In this document: one piece after another, positions 48,203-57,396 of the stretch
How positions within the stretch are numbered: position 1 is the first letter of the stretch
How the letters are laid out: each line of letters begins with the position of its first letter
Assembly: GCA_050258815.1 (NCBI GenBank)
Contig: JBLMZM010000182.1
Span: 1-64,000 of the forward strand
Direction: 5' to 3'
From: JAAXKN01 sp050258815
Lineage (GTDB): Bacteria; Bacteroidota; Ignavibacteria; Ignavibacteriales; SURF-24
DNA: 64,000 nt
Made by a program: the position numbers and the translations under genes
The notes under the pieces: generated by a model
Database searches by the model: none
Told to the model about the DNA's origin: nothing
The model's input: the letters and a program-made list of their open reading frames with translations, nothing else

Positions 48203-50317
48203 ATGCCCAAGCATAGATCCGGTTCAGATGGCAAGGAAGTATTGAGACACAGGGCTGAAAGACTGGTCCCAGAAAGGGATATTCTGGTCAGACCGGATAA
48301 TTTGCATGATATGGAAAAATTGCTTCATGAACTCAGTGTCAGTAAACATGAACTGGAGATGCATAACAAGCAGCTGCGGCGTCTTCAGAAGAGGGAAAGA
48401 CTACTGCACGAAAAATATTTTAAGCTGTACAATTTTGCTCCTTCCGGCTATATTACCATTTCAAATGACCATATAATCACAGAAGTCAACTCTACTGCAG
48501 CCTCCATGCTTGGAGCCGAAATAAAATGGCTTTCGGGAAAATCTGTTACTGATTTTATTGACCCCCCATTCCTGGATATATTCCATTTCCATGCCTCCGA
48601 AGCCTATAAGACCGGGAAAAAACAAGAGTGTGAGCTGCGGCTGGTCAGGACGGATGGCATCAGGTTTTATGCCTTTCTCAACAGTATGGTCTTAAATGAA
48701 AATGAAAGAGAGCCGCACCTCTGTATGGCACTTACAGATATTAGTGACAGGAAGGCAGCCGAGCTGGATGTGCAGGCTGGTGAACTGAGGAAGCGGAACA
48801 TTGAATTATCTATCCTTACCGAGAGTCTTCAGGCTGAACGTGAACGGCTTATGTATCAGGCCCATCTTATTGACAATGTGAATGACGCCATAATTGCTAC
48901 AGATGGCAGGTACACACTGACTGCATGGAACAAGGCTGCAGAAAGGATGTATGGATGGAAAGCAGAAGAAGTACTGGGCAAGGATATACGTGGTGTTATC
49001 AGTACTGAATATGGAAGTAAAAAAAATGCCGGAATGACACACGTCTTTGATGACATGGGCAGGGTAAGTGAAAGGCTGGTGCAATTTGGGAAAGATGATA
49101 AAAAGGTAGTAACTGAATGCACAACAATTGCCATCAGAGATAAGAACGGTGAAGTAACAGGATATATCAGCGTTAACCGGGATATAACAGAGCACAAAAA
49201 AGCCGAAAAGGCTCTGCGTATTTCAACTGAGCGCTTCCGCCTTGCCGTGGATAATTTTCCGGATACCTTTATAATCTATGACGCAGAAAGGAGAATCCAG
49301 TTTATAAACGCCTACGGTATAAGGACGGGCGGTTATTCAATGAAACATTATATCGGATACAAGGATGAAGAGATATATCCTCCCGAGGTTACAAACGCCT
49401 ATCTGCCAACTCTTAAAAATTGTGTCACTACGAGGACTCCCCAGACAGTTGAATGCAGACTCAGATACCCATCCGGGATCCTTACTACTATTATCAATTA
49501 TGTGCCTTTGCTCAACGAGAAGGGGAAGATTTACCAGATACTCGGCATCATGCACGACATTACAAAACGCAAGCAGGCAGAAGAGAAACTTCAAAGAACT
49601 ATAACGGAATTAAAGCGTTCCAACGAAGAACTGGAACAATTTGCCTACATAGCCTCGCATGACATGCAGGAACCGCTCAGAATGATAGCAAGTTATACAC
49701 AGCTGTTGGCTAAGCGTTATTCTGATCAGCTGGATTCTTCAGCATTGGACTTTATAAATTATGCGCTTGAAGGTGCAAAAAGAATGCAGCGCCTGATAAA
49801 TGACCTGCTCAAGTATTCAAGGGTGACTACGAGGGGCAAACCTTTTAAGTCGATTGACTGCGAGGCAATTCTTACTGACGTTTTGTCTGACCTTAAAGAA
49901 TCCATACTTGAAAATAAGGCAACAATTACGCAGGACCCTCTTCCCATGATACTGGCTGATGAGACTCAAATTGCACAACTGCTCCAGAATTTAATAGGGA
50001 ATGCCATCAAATTTCATGGTGAGAGAGATCCCGAAATTCACATTAGCTGCCAGAGGAAAGACAAGAGTTGGGTTTTTTCCATCAGGGATAACGGTATTGG
50101 AATGGAAAGCGAGTATTTCAACAGGATATTTCTGATATTTCAGCGCTTGCATACAAAGGAGGCCTATCCGGGAACGGGAATAGGGCTGGCTGTATGTAAG
50201 AAAATAGTGGAAAGGCATGGAGGGCGTATCTGGGTCGAATCAACACCCGGAGAGGGCTCAATATTTTATTTTACAATTCCTGCAAAAAGGGGTAAACTGA
50301 CAAATGGTAAATTCTGA
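48203..50317 (+). CDS. Soluble multi-PAS histidine kinase
   Basis: This 704-residue kinase has no membrane helix. An N-terminal coiled-coil region precedes PAS domains at about 75-190, 215-335 and 340-460 ('YNFAPSGYITISNDHIIT', 'IDNVNDAIIATDGRYTLTAW', 'LAVDNFPDTFIIYDAERRIQ'). The HisKA domain has H486 in 'YIASHDMQEPLRMIA', and the HATPase shows 'NLIGNAIKFHG', 'IRDNGIGMES' and 'GTGIGLAVCKKI'. The 'ASHDMQEPLR' type of kinase is typically paired with small Rcp1-like regulators, and indeed the next gene, overlapping by 14 bases, encodes one. The input signal is unknown. Confidence 0.94.
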   Translation: MPKHRSGSDGKEVLRHRAERLVPERDILVRPDNLHDMEKLLHELSVSKHELEMHNKQLRRLQKRERLLHEKYFKLYNFAPSGYITISNDHIITEVNSTAASMLGAEIKWLSGKSVTDFIDPPFLDIFHFHASEAYKTGKKQECELRLVRTDGIRFYAFLNSMVLNENEREPHLCMALTDISDRKAAELDVQAGELRKRNIELSILTESLQAERERLMYQAHLIDNVNDAIIATDGRYTLTAWNKAAERMYGWKAEEVLGKDIRGVISTEYGSKKNAGMTHVFDDMGRVSERLVQFGKDDKKVVTECTTIAIRDKNGEVTGYISVNRDITEHKKAEKALRISTERFRLAVDNFPDTFIIYDAERRIQFINAYGIRTGGYSMKHYIGYKDEEIYPPEVTNAYLPTLKNCVTTRTPQTVECRLRYPSGILTTIINYVPLLNEKGKIYQILGIMHDITKRKQAEEKLQRTITELKRSNEELEQFAYIASHDMQEPLRMIASYTQLLAKRYSDQLDSSALDFINYALEGAKRMQRLINDLLKYSRVTTRGKPFKSIDCEAILTDVLSDLKESILENKATITQDPLPMILADETQIAQLLQNLIGNAIKFHGERDPEIHISCQRKDKSWVFSIRDNGIGMESEYFNRIFLIFQRLHTKEAYPGTGIGLAVCKKIVERHGGRIWVESTPGEGSIFYFTIPAKRGKLTNGKF

Positions 50318-50741
50318 ACCTACTGAGATATTGTTGGTTGAAGATAACCAGGGGGATATCCGTCTGATAAAAGAGGTGTTTAACTACGGGAGAGTCTCTG
50401 TTAACCTAAACGTCGTAAATAACGGAATAGATGCCCTGTCTTTCCTGAGGCGAAAGGGTAAATATGCCGATGCTCCCAGACCTGGCCTTATTATACTCGA
50501 TCTGAATTTGCCCAAGAAAAATGGTAAGGAGGTCCTGGCCGACGTAAAGGCAGATCCGGGCCTGAATGATATTCCTGTAATTGTGCTGACCTCTTCTGAG
50601 GCAGAAAGCGATGTGCTCATCTGCAGAAAACTTAAAGTGGATTTTTATTTTACAAAACCGATGGAGCTGGAAAAATTTGTCGGCGTCATTGAAGCAATTG
50701 AAGACTTTCTGATAACCAAGCAAAATGAACAGGGGAAATAG
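50304..50741 (+). CDS. Single-domain response regulator (Rcp1-like)
   Basis: This 145-residue CheY-like receiver has no output domain. The phospho-accepting Asp is D66 in 'LIILDLNLPKKNG', with acidic pocket residues in 'VEDNQGD', the switch Thr in 'VIVLTSSEA' and the conserved Lys in 'FTKPMEL'. 'LVEDNQGDIRLIKEVF' is the signature start of Rcp1-like regulators. It starts inside the end of the kinase gene (14-base overlap), so the two are coupled and form one phosphorelay. The downstream target is unknown. Confidence 0.94.
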   Translation: MVNSEPTEILLVEDNQGDIRLIKEVFNYGRVSVNLNVVNNGIDALSFLRRKGKYADAPRPGLIILDLNLPKKNGKEVLADVKADPGLNDIPVIVLTSSEAESDVLICRKLKVDFYFTKPMELEKFVGVIEAIEDFLITKQNEQGK

Positions 50742-50935
50742 ACCTGGCAATATGCCTGCCCGCACGTAAATATGAATGCCTTCATCCCCCTAAGCGCCCG
50801 TCAGGTGATACCTGTTATTGCTGCTAATCAAAATATTAATCATTTAATCATGATTGACAAGAACTTTTTTACCATTACTCCCGTCTAATTTTACCACTGT
50901 CAGACCATAAACGTGACACAAACAAAGGAGAAAAT

Positions 50936-51370
50936 ATGGACCACGTAGTTTATGTTGAAGCCTCCTCAGGGGAATTGGATAAAATTACCTCCGGTTCCAA
51001 GACAATGATTTTGCGGGGAGCCGCCGGCAGAAAGATGCCATATGGGAAGGTATATGCAGGGGATAGATTATTTTTTGTCAACAATAATGGTGAAGGCAAA
51101 ATCAAGGCCAGAGCAATAGTCAAAAGCGTGTTAAATTCGGAAAAGCTCAGTCCTGAGGAAGCTTTGTACCTGATAGAAAAAAATGAAAAAGCACTGCAAC
51201 TCTCCGTAAAACAAAAAGAAAAGTACGCCGGAAAAAGATACCTGGTGCTGATTGAAATTATGGAAGCTGAAAAAATAGAACCTGCGGCCATGGACAAAAG
51301 TAGTTATATAAATATGGACGACTGGCTTCCGGTCGGGAGGATTGAAGAAGTCCTGCTGGCTGAAATATAA
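50936..51370 (+). CDS. Hypothetical protein, possible PUA/ASCH-like domain
   Basis: This 144-residue soluble protein starts after a good AGGAG. The order 'TMILRGAAGRKMPYGKVYAGD', 'LFFVNNNGEG' and 'KIKARAIVKSV' recalls the small beta-barrel of PUA/ASCH/EVE-type RNA- or nucleotide-binding domains. It ends with 'YINMDDWLPVGRIEEVLL', which looks conserved. Function is not known, and the domain call is a fold-level guess. It has its own transcription unit between the regulator and a decayed gene. Confidence 0.65.
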   Translation: MDHVVYVEASSGELDKITSGSKTMILRGAAGRKMPYGKVYAGDRLFFVNNNGEGKIKARAIVKSVLNSEKLSPEEALYLIEKNEKALQLSVKQKEKYAGKRYLVLIEIMEAEKIEPAAMDKSSYINMDDWLPVGRIEEVLLAEI

Positions 51371-51398
51371 GCTCGCCTGTGCATATTAACTTTCCTGA

Positions 51399-51602
51399 CA
51401 AGCAAAGGAAGCCTTAAGCCTGCTGGATGAAGTTGTCACTTCAGGCGGAGGTCTGGATGCCGACAAGGATGAGCATTTTGCCTCAATCAGGCAGAGAGAG
51501 GAATTCAAGGTAATAACAGGGAAAATTTTTAAAATGAAAACTCCCGTCCTAAATAGCCTTTGTAGTACCCGGAAAGGACCTTATAGAGTTAAAAAGAAAT
51601 AA
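51399..51602 (+). pseudogene. Remnant of an SMP-30/gluconolactonase-like gene
   Basis: There is no start codon and the frame is open only for 67 codons, but the translation 'QAKEALSLLDEVVTSGGGLD' followed by 'ADKDEHFASIRQREEFKVI' looks like the TPR-type helix that precedes SMP-30-like beta-propellers. Near base 51552 the coding frame seems to shift by +1: the new frame reads 'IAFVVPGKDLIEL', close to the family's propeller start ('..AF.VP.KDLIPEGIAYD', from memory). The propeller itself is gone. A frameshifted, truncated relic is the best reading. The rest of the 51371-51758 gap shows nothing else. Confidence 0.45.
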
Positions 51603-51758
51603 AATATTTAAGTTTAAAATAATTTAGGGCGCATGCTTAATTATTCTGCTCAATGTTTCGATAATGATTAACATATTATCTTTTTTACATGTCCTGGTTA
51701 TCCTCATGTTAAAAGACATTTATATTAATCCAAATATCATTATCAGTATGGAGCATTC

Positions 51759-52550
51759 ATGCGTTCAAAACCTTGTTATCTGCCGCTAGTTTTATTTATT
51801 TCGTTGTTTTTTTGTGTCAGTCCTTTACTGGCACAGGAAGCAGAGCCTAAACAGGAAACTGAATCAAAACAGGATTCCGAATCAAAACCTTATTCTTTTA
51901 ATTTTGGAGCTGACATTGTCAGCCGTTATGTGTGGCGTGGAATTGAACTAGGCGGCTCGCCGGCTGTTCCGCAGATACAGCCCTACGGTTCATTTGACCT
52001 GAATGCAAATTCTGCGGGAACATTCAGTCTGGGAATCTGGGGGTCCTATGGGTTTACGGGCGAATATTCTGAAAATGATTTTTATTTCAAATATTCTTTG
52101 CCGACTTCAGCCGGTACCTTCTCTGCAACGGCCACTGACTATTACTACCCGTATATTGACAGCCTGAAATTTTCAAATTTTTCCGGTAACGGTGAAGGTG
52201 CACATACCGTGGAAGCCGCCATTACGTATAATGGTCCTGAAAGCTTTCCTGTCAGCCTTACCATCAGCAGCAATATCCACAATGATTTACCAGAGAATAA
52301 ATCAATGTATGTTGAAGTCGGTTATCCCGTCAATATTAATGGTACATCGCTGAATTTCTTTGCCGGCGCAGCTCAGGGCCGCAGCCTGTGGCATTGTGTT
52401 GAAACGGATAAGTTTGAAATTATTAACCTTGGTTTTAACGTATCAAAGACAATTAAAATCACGCAGGATTTCAGCCTGCCCGTAGGAATGTCTGTAATAA
52501 TGAATCCCTATGTCAAGAATACTTATATGGTGTTCAAGGTAAGCCTCTAA
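51759..52550 (+). CDS. TorF-family putative porin
   Basis: This is a 263-residue outer-membrane barrel. The signal peptide ends 'SPLLAQ', followed by a charged Glu/Lys/Ser repeat linker ('EAEPKQETESKQDSESKP'). The barrel opens with 'GADIVSRYVWRGIELGG', the usual first strand of the TorF-like family, and ends in an aliphatic terminal strand ('MVFKVSL'). Its solute is unknown. A GGAG lies before the ATG. A chemoreceptor gene follows 70 bases later. Confidence 0.82.
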   Translation: MRSKPCYLPLVLFISLFFCVSPLLAQEAEPKQETESKQDSESKPYSFNFGADIVSRYVWRGIELGGSPAVPQIQPYGSFDLNANSAGTFSLGIWGSYGFTGEYSENDFYFKYSLPTSAGTFSATATDYYYPYIDSLKFSNFSGNGEGAHTVEAAITYNGPESFPVSLTISSNIHNDLPENKSMYVEVGYPVNINGTSLNFFAGAAQGRSLWHCVETDKFEIINLGFNVSKTIKITQDFSLPVGMSVIMNPYVKNTYMVFKVSL

Positions 52551-52620
52551 ACAGGCTTTCCTAAGGCTTAATAAACGGCTCCAGTTTCCAGTCGAAAAAT
52601 TTTATCGGGGAGAATAAGTA

Positions 52621-54579
52621 ATGTTTCAAACAATAAAACAAAGGCTGAGCAGGATGTGGATAAAACAGAAGATAATGCTTCTGATATCCATATTTGGTTT
52701 GGTCATGATCGCCTTCTATTCATATTTCTCGTATGAAAATGAAAGAGCTCTAATTTCCAAGTCTATTGACGATAATCTGATCGCGGGTGCATACAGTGTA
52801 TACTATGCATTTGGGGATGCATATCACGACCGCATAGTAAACGCTTCCTCCGTTTCCGAAACCGAAAACCTCGAAAACACGAAAAAGCTCAGCTTAATTA
52901 CAAAGAGACTGGGTCTGGCCTACGTATACAGTATGGTTGAGACTCCGGATGATACGATCCATATTACCTCTTCGAGCGCTTCTGATGAAGAGCTTGCAAA
53001 AGGCACCTACTCTCCATTTTTTCAGGCTTATAGTGAAGCTTCTGAGGAAATGCACCAGATATTCAGGGATAAAAAGCAGCGCTTTGAGGAGTATACCGAC
53101 AGATGGGGGACGCTCCGCTCAGTGCTGATTCCGTTTACTTCTGCAAGCGGAAAAACCTACGTAATTGGTGCGGATTATTCCCTGAAAGATATATACAATG
53201 CCAGGATGAAAACCCTGTGGACAAATATAAGTGCTGGTTTCGGGTTGTATATATTGTTTTTGCTGATAACATCAATTGTGGTCAAAAGAATTACAAAGCC
53301 GATCTATCAGCTGGCTGAAGCCGCTAAGAAAATTTCGGATGGAGATCTGAATGTTTCCCTGGCCGTTGAAAGCAGGGATGAGACCAGGCTATTATCAGAT
53401 GCAATGGAGAAGATGGTAGCAAATGTCAATCAGAGTCTGGAGAACCTCATGTCCGAGAAAGCCAGCGTTGAAAAGAAAGTTGAAGAGGCCATAAAGGAAT
53501 CCGAAGCCGGCAAGGAATATCTCTCCCGTTCAACTGAGAAATTATTGGTAGCCATGGACAGGTTTTCAAGCGGGGATCTTACAGTAAGGCTGAGTGTAGA
53601 GAAGGATGATACCATCGGGAAATTATTTAAGGGCTTTAACAGCACGGCTGAAAGCTTTAACAGCATGGTAACAAGCGTAGCCAACGCCGTTGAAGAGACG
53701 GCAAGTGCCAGCAGCCAGATTTCAGCCAGTACTGAAGAAATGGCTCAGGGCAGCAGCAGCCAGGCGCATCAGGCTGCTGAAATTGCAACGGCAGTTGAGC
53801 AGATGACCAGGACCATTATCGATAATACCCGTAATACGGCTCTTGCCGCCGATACCGCAAAAGAGGCCGGTGAAAAGGCAAAGGATGGCGGAAGTGTAGT
53901 AAAGGACACCATTTCGGGCATGAACAAAATTGCCGAGGTAGTGTTACAATCGGCTTCAACAGTAAAAGAACTGGGCAAGAACAGCGGCCAGATCGGTGAA
54001 ATCGTTCAGGTAATTGATGACATTGCTGACCAGACTAACCTCCTTGCCCTGAATGCTGCAATTGAGGCAGCCAGAGCCGGTGAACAGGGCCGCGGCTTTG
54101 CCGTAGTGGCTGATGAAGTGCGCAAGCTTGCTGAAAAGACTACCAAAGCCACCAAAGAAATTGCAATGATGATCCGGCAGATACAAAAAGATACCGATAC
54201 TGCCATTGAATCTATAAGCAAAGGTACTGAAGAAGTTGAAAGCGGTAAAGCAATGGCAAACAGGGCCGGTATGGCTTTGGATGAGATAATACAGGGAACC
54301 GGAAAGGTTTCAGATCTTATCCGCCAGATTGCGGCTGCAAGCGAAGAGCAGTCTTCTGCAAGTGAAGAGATCAGTAAAAATGTGGAAGCCATTACAGAGG
54401 TTACGCGGCAATCCTCAGCCGGAATACACCAGGTGGCACAGGCTGCTGAAGGCCTGGGAAGACTGACGTTAAATCTCCAGAGCCTGGTCAGAAAGTTCAA
54501 TACGGGGGAGCATAAGGTAAAACTTACTCCTCCGGTACAGAGCAGGCAGTTTGCCCTCAATCAGGCCACGGGTAAATAA
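52621..54579 (+). CDS. Methyl-accepting chemotaxis protein
   Basis: This is a 652-residue transmembrane chemoreceptor. It has TM1 at about 18-36, a periplasmic sensor of about 165 residues (single-Cache-like), TM2 at about 201-221, HAMP at about 222-275 and a cytoplasmic four-helix signalling domain with the conserved hairpin tip 'DQTNLLALNAAIEAARAGEQ' near residue 466. No C-terminal CheR-binding pentapeptide is seen. The ligand is unknown. Its presence implies a chemotaxis system elsewhere. No che genes are nearby. Confidence 0.95.
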   Translation: MFQTIKQRLSRMWIKQKIMLLISIFGLVMIAFYSYFSYENERALISKSIDDNLIAGAYSVYYAFGDAYHDRIVNASSVSETENLENTKKLSLITKRLGLAYVYSMVETPDDTIHITSSSASDEELAKGTYSPFFQAYSEASEEMHQIFRDKKQRFEEYTDRWGTLRSVLIPFTSASGKTYVIGADYSLKDIYNARMKTLWTNISAGFGLYILFLLITSIVVKRITKPIYQLAEAAKKISDGDLNVSLAVESRDETRLLSDAMEKMVANVNQSLENLMSEKASVEKKVEEAIKESEAGKEYLSRSTEKLLVAMDRFSSGDLTVRLSVEKDDTIGKLFKGFNSTAESFNSMVTSVANAVEETASASSQISASTEEMAQGSSSQAHQAAEIATAVEQMTRTIIDNTRNTALAADTAKEAGEKAKDGGSVVKDTISGMNKIAEVVLQSASTVKELGKNSGQIGEIVQVIDDIADQTNLLALNAAIEAARAGEQGRGFAVVADEVRKLAEKTTKATKEIAMMIRQIQKDTDTAIESISKGTEEVESGKAMANRAGMALDEIIQGTGKVSDLIRQIAAASEEQSSASEEISKNVEAITEVTRQSSAGIHQVAQAAEGLGRLTLNLQSLVRKFNTGEHKVKLTPPVQSRQFALNQATGK

Positions 54580-54608
54580 CCGGATAAGCAACTGTACAAA
54601 TAGATTTG

Positions 54609-54668
54609 ACCCTGGGGGAAGAAAATACCGTTATGGCGGTATTTGTCGTCCCCCGGGGTTATTTTTTT
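54609..54668. terminator. Bidirectional terminator, MCP and peroxiredoxin genes
   Basis: A long two-part hairpin has an 11-bp outer stem (54609-54619 with 54649-54659, one wobble) and an 8-bp inner stem (54623-54630 with 54637-54644). TTATTTTTTT follows on the plus strand. It lies between genes that end toward each other. Confidence 0.88.
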
Positions 54669-54695
54669 ATGGACGTGATCACAGATAATATATCA

Positions 54696-55364
54696 TCAGC
54701 CAGGAGTCAGTTCCTTAAATGAGAACCACCAGTCAAATCCCTCTGCGGTCTTCAGGCGCTCTTCAGCAGCAGCGACATCCTTTGGAGGCGGAATGATTAC
54801 CTTATCACCAATCAGCTCATTATTCGGCCAGTTTTCAGGCATGGCTACCTTGCTTTCGTCAGAAATCTGAAGAGCCTTCAGTGCACGGAGGATTTCATTT
54901 ATCTGGCGGCCAACTTCCTGTGGATAATAGATCATTAGTCTGATCGTTTCCTTTGGATCGATAATAAATACTGCCCTGACCGTATTGGCTCCTTTTTCAG
55001 GATGAATCATTCCAAGCTTCATTGCAATCTTTCCCAGGTCATCAGCTATTACGGGGAATGGAATTTCGGTACCGAGTTTTTCTTTTATCCATTCCACCCA
55101 TTTGATATGTGAGAATATCTGATCGATGGAAAGACCGATCAGTTCGGTATTCAGTTTCTTGAATTCCTCGAATTTTCGGGCAAAAGCAACGAACTCGGTA
55201 GTACAGACGGGGGTAAAATCGGCCGGATGGCTGAACAGGACTATCCATTTGCCCTCAAATGACTTTGGAATATTCAGAACTCCTCTTGTGGTCTGTACTT
55301 CCATTTCGGGAAATTTTTCACCGATTAAAGGCATACTGATTTTTGTTTCTTTCAATAGATCCAT
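54696..55364 (-). CDS. Peroxiredoxin, Prx6-like, without resolving cysteines
   Basis: This 222-residue peroxidase is of the archaeal/Prx6 type. The peroxidatic motif is 'PADFTPVCTTEF'. It is the only cysteine in the protein: the C-terminal segment, which in archaeal thioredoxin peroxidases carries two more cysteines around 'DWWFC', here reads 'GFDWWFSFKEL'. It should therefore act as a 1-Cys enzyme needing an external thiol partner. GAGG six bases before the ATG at 55364 sets the start; an ATG four codons upstream overlaps that site. Its role is peroxide detoxification in the cytoplasm. Confidence 0.93.
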   Translation of the reverse strand: MDLLKETKISMPLIGEKFPEMEVQTTRGVLNIPKSFEGKWIVLFSHPADFTPVCTTEFVAFARKFEEFKKLNTELIGLSIDQIFSHIKWVEWIKEKLGTEIPFPVIADDLGKIAMKLGMIHPEKGANTVRAVFIIDPKETIRLMIYYPQEVGRQINEILRALKALQISDESKVAMPENWPNNELIGDKVIIPPPKDVAAAEERLKTAEGFDWWFSFKELTPG

Positions 55365-55630
55365 AACATACCTCATTATTTTATTGTTAGACCGAAGGTT
55401 AATTAAGAACTATATATAGATACGAAGTATTGCCTTTGATACTATAAAACCAACAATAAATAAGCTAAATTATTGAAGGTCTTAAGCAAGTCAATTAAGG
55501 GAATGGCTAAATATTTACATGGAAATATCCTTAATATGGCCGTAATTCTGCATTCTTAAAGCATTCTCTTTTATTCATGCTGATTAATTGCTAAATTTGT
55601 CTGAATAAATAATGAAATACTGGAGCAAAC

Positions 55631-55849
55631 ATGATTAGTAAGGATCTTTTGGATATACTCTGCTGTCCGGAAACAAAAGCCGACCTGGTGCTGGATGGAA
55701 ATTTTCTGGTTTCGGTGGATAAGGCAACCCGCCGCCGCTACAGGATTGAGGATGATATCCCTATTATGCTCATTGAGGAATCCGAACAGCTTGATATGGA
55801 AACATGGAAAGGGATCATGAAACGCCACGGTAGGAATGTAGAAGAATAA
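55631..55849 (+). CDS. Trm112-family protein
   Basis: This 72-residue protein belongs to the UPF0434/Trm112 family: 'MISKDLLDILCCPETKADL' holds a Cys pair, and 'RYRIEDDIPIMLIEE' is the family's closing strand. Trm112 proteins act as zinc-binding partners of methyltransferases; here only one Cys pair is seen, so zinc binding is doubtful. GGAG precedes the ATG. The FAD oxidase gene starts 16 bases downstream, so they probably share a transcript. Confidence 0.88.
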   Translation: MISKDLLDILCCPETKADLVLDGNFLVSVDKATRRRYRIEDDIPIMLIEESEQLDMETWKGIMKRHGRNVEE

Positions 55850-55865
55850 ACCGGTAATTGACATA

Positions 55866-57347
55866 ATGATCATAAAAACTTCACCAGACGAAATTGAAAA
55901 TTATCTGCTGGATGCGGCAAACGTTAAGGGATTCTGCGACGCAGTATATTTCCCGGAGAATGAAACTGAAGTAATTTCAATACTCAGGGACGCATCGGCA
56001 AAAGGTATTAAAGTCACCGTTTCAGGGAATGGTACCGGACTGACCGGTGCGCGGGTTCCTAAAGGCGGAATAGTTATTTCCACGGAAAAATTAAACCAGG
56101 TACTGGATATAAATAAGGCAGAGAAGTATGCCGTGCTGCAGCCCGCGGTGATCCTGAAGGATTTCCAGGACATGGCAGAGCAGGAGGGGTTGTTTTATCC
56201 TCCTGATCCGACCGAAAGAAACTGCTTTGTTGGTGCTACTGCTGCCACGAATTCCTCGGGAGCGAGAACTTTCAAATATGGTCCGACGCGTGATTATATT
56301 ATGGCACTGAATATAGTGCTCCCCGATGGGGAACTGCTAAAACTTATGCGTGGTAATCAAAGGGCCGAGGGCTACAGTCTGAATCTCCGGACTGAGTCAG
56401 GCAAAATAATTCCACTCACAATACCCGCTTACAAGATGCCCCATACCAAGCATGCTGCCGGCTATTATTGCCATAGGGATATGGATGCCATTGATCTATT
56501 CATCGGCTCTGAAGGTACGCTTGGCGTTATTACGGAGATAAAAGTAAAGCTGCTTGAGATGCCTGAGAATATACTTTCTGCGGTTATATTTTTTGATAAT
56601 GAGGATGACGCACTCGGCTTTGTCGATAGTGCCAGGAAAGCTTCATTTGAGACAAGGGCGAAGGCCCTGCCTGAGGGTGTTGATGCACGCGGACTTGAGT
56701 TCTTTGACTATTATTCTCTTAGATTTTTAATTGATGAATTTCCCCAGGTCCCACAGGATGCCAAAGCTGCCGTATGGTTTGAACAGGAATTTACACAGGA
56801 AAGTGAGGAACTTCTGTTTGAGAAATGGATGGAGCTGATAGTAAATCATAATGGCAACGAGGAAACTGCCTGGTTTGCTTCAAATAAAAGCGACATGGAG
56901 AAGTTTAAGGATTTCAGACATGCAATTTCCTGGAAGGTAAGCGAATATATCTCAAGAAAAAACATCACAAAAGTAGGTACCGATATAGCAGTGCCGGATG
57001 AGAAATTCCAGGGCTTCTATAAAGAAATCGTTCGTGAGGTTGAAGAAGCCGGACTTAACTATGTAGTCTATGGACACTTCGGGAATTCACACGCACACCT
57101 GAACATGCTACCTGAAGACCAGGATGGGTTTCACCTGGCAAAGAAGCTTTATATGCAGATATGTCAAAGGGCAGTAGAGCTGGGAGGCACGGTTTCAGCA
57201 GAACATGGCATAGGGAAACTAAAGAGAGAATATTTGCTGATGATGTACGGGGAGGAGAATATAAGGAAAATGGCGGCCTTAAAGGCTGCAATTGACCCCA
57301 GCAAAATACTGGGCATCGGAAATATTTTTGACGAAAAATATCTGTAA
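55866..57347 (+). CDS. FAD-linked oxidase, GlcD/lactate dehydrogenase-like
   Basis: This 493-residue flavoprotein has an N-terminal FAD-binding PCMH domain ('VSGNGTGLTGARVPKGGIVI', 'VGATAATNSSGARTFKYGP', 'SEGTLGVITEIKVKL') and a C-terminal FAD-oxidase domain with 'HFGNSHAHLNMLPE' and 'VSAEHGIGKLKREYL'. This is the layout of glycolate oxidase GlcD, D-lactate dehydrogenase and 2-hydroxyglutarate dehydrogenase; the exact 2-hydroxyacid cannot be told from sequence. No iron-sulphur partner gene is adjacent. It follows the Trm112-like gene closely. Confidence 0.9.
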   Translation: MIIKTSPDEIENYLLDAANVKGFCDAVYFPENETEVISILRDASAKGIKVTVSGNGTGLTGARVPKGGIVISTEKLNQVLDINKAEKYAVLQPAVILKDFQDMAEQEGLFYPPDPTERNCFVGATAATNSSGARTFKYGPTRDYIMALNIVLPDGELLKLMRGNQRAEGYSLNLRTESGKIIPLTIPAYKMPHTKHAAGYYCHRDMDAIDLFIGSEGTLGVITEIKVKLLEMPENILSAVIFFDNEDDALGFVDSARKASFETRAKALPEGVDARGLEFFDYYSLRFLIDEFPQVPQDAKAAVWFEQEFTQESEELLFEKWMELIVNHNGNEETAWFASNKSDMEKFKDFRHAISWKVSEYISRKNITKVGTDIAVPDEKFQGFYKEIVREVEEAGLNYVVYGHFGNSHAHLNMLPEDQDGFHLAKKLYMQICQRAVELGGTVSAEHGIGKLKREYLLMMYGEENIRKMAALKAAIDPSKILGIGNIFDEKYL

Positions 57348-57356
57348 ATAAAAGAT

Positions 57357-57388
57357 AAAATAAAGGCGGGATCAACCGCCTTTATTTT
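57357..57388. terminator. Bidirectional terminator between oxidase gene and hemL
   Basis: A perfect 13-bp stem (AAAATAAAGGCGG at 57357-57369 with CCGCCTTTATTTT at 57376-57388) and a 6-base loop lie between convergent genes, with A/T-rich flanks on both strands. Confidence 0.9.
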
Positions 57389-57396
57389 ATTATATC

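Noticed and set aside
54006..54560. A 184-codon open frame antisense to the chemoreceptor gene.
   Set aside because: It is a mirror of the helical, Ala/Glu-rich signalling domain's codon pattern. It has no family match, and the sense gene is certain.
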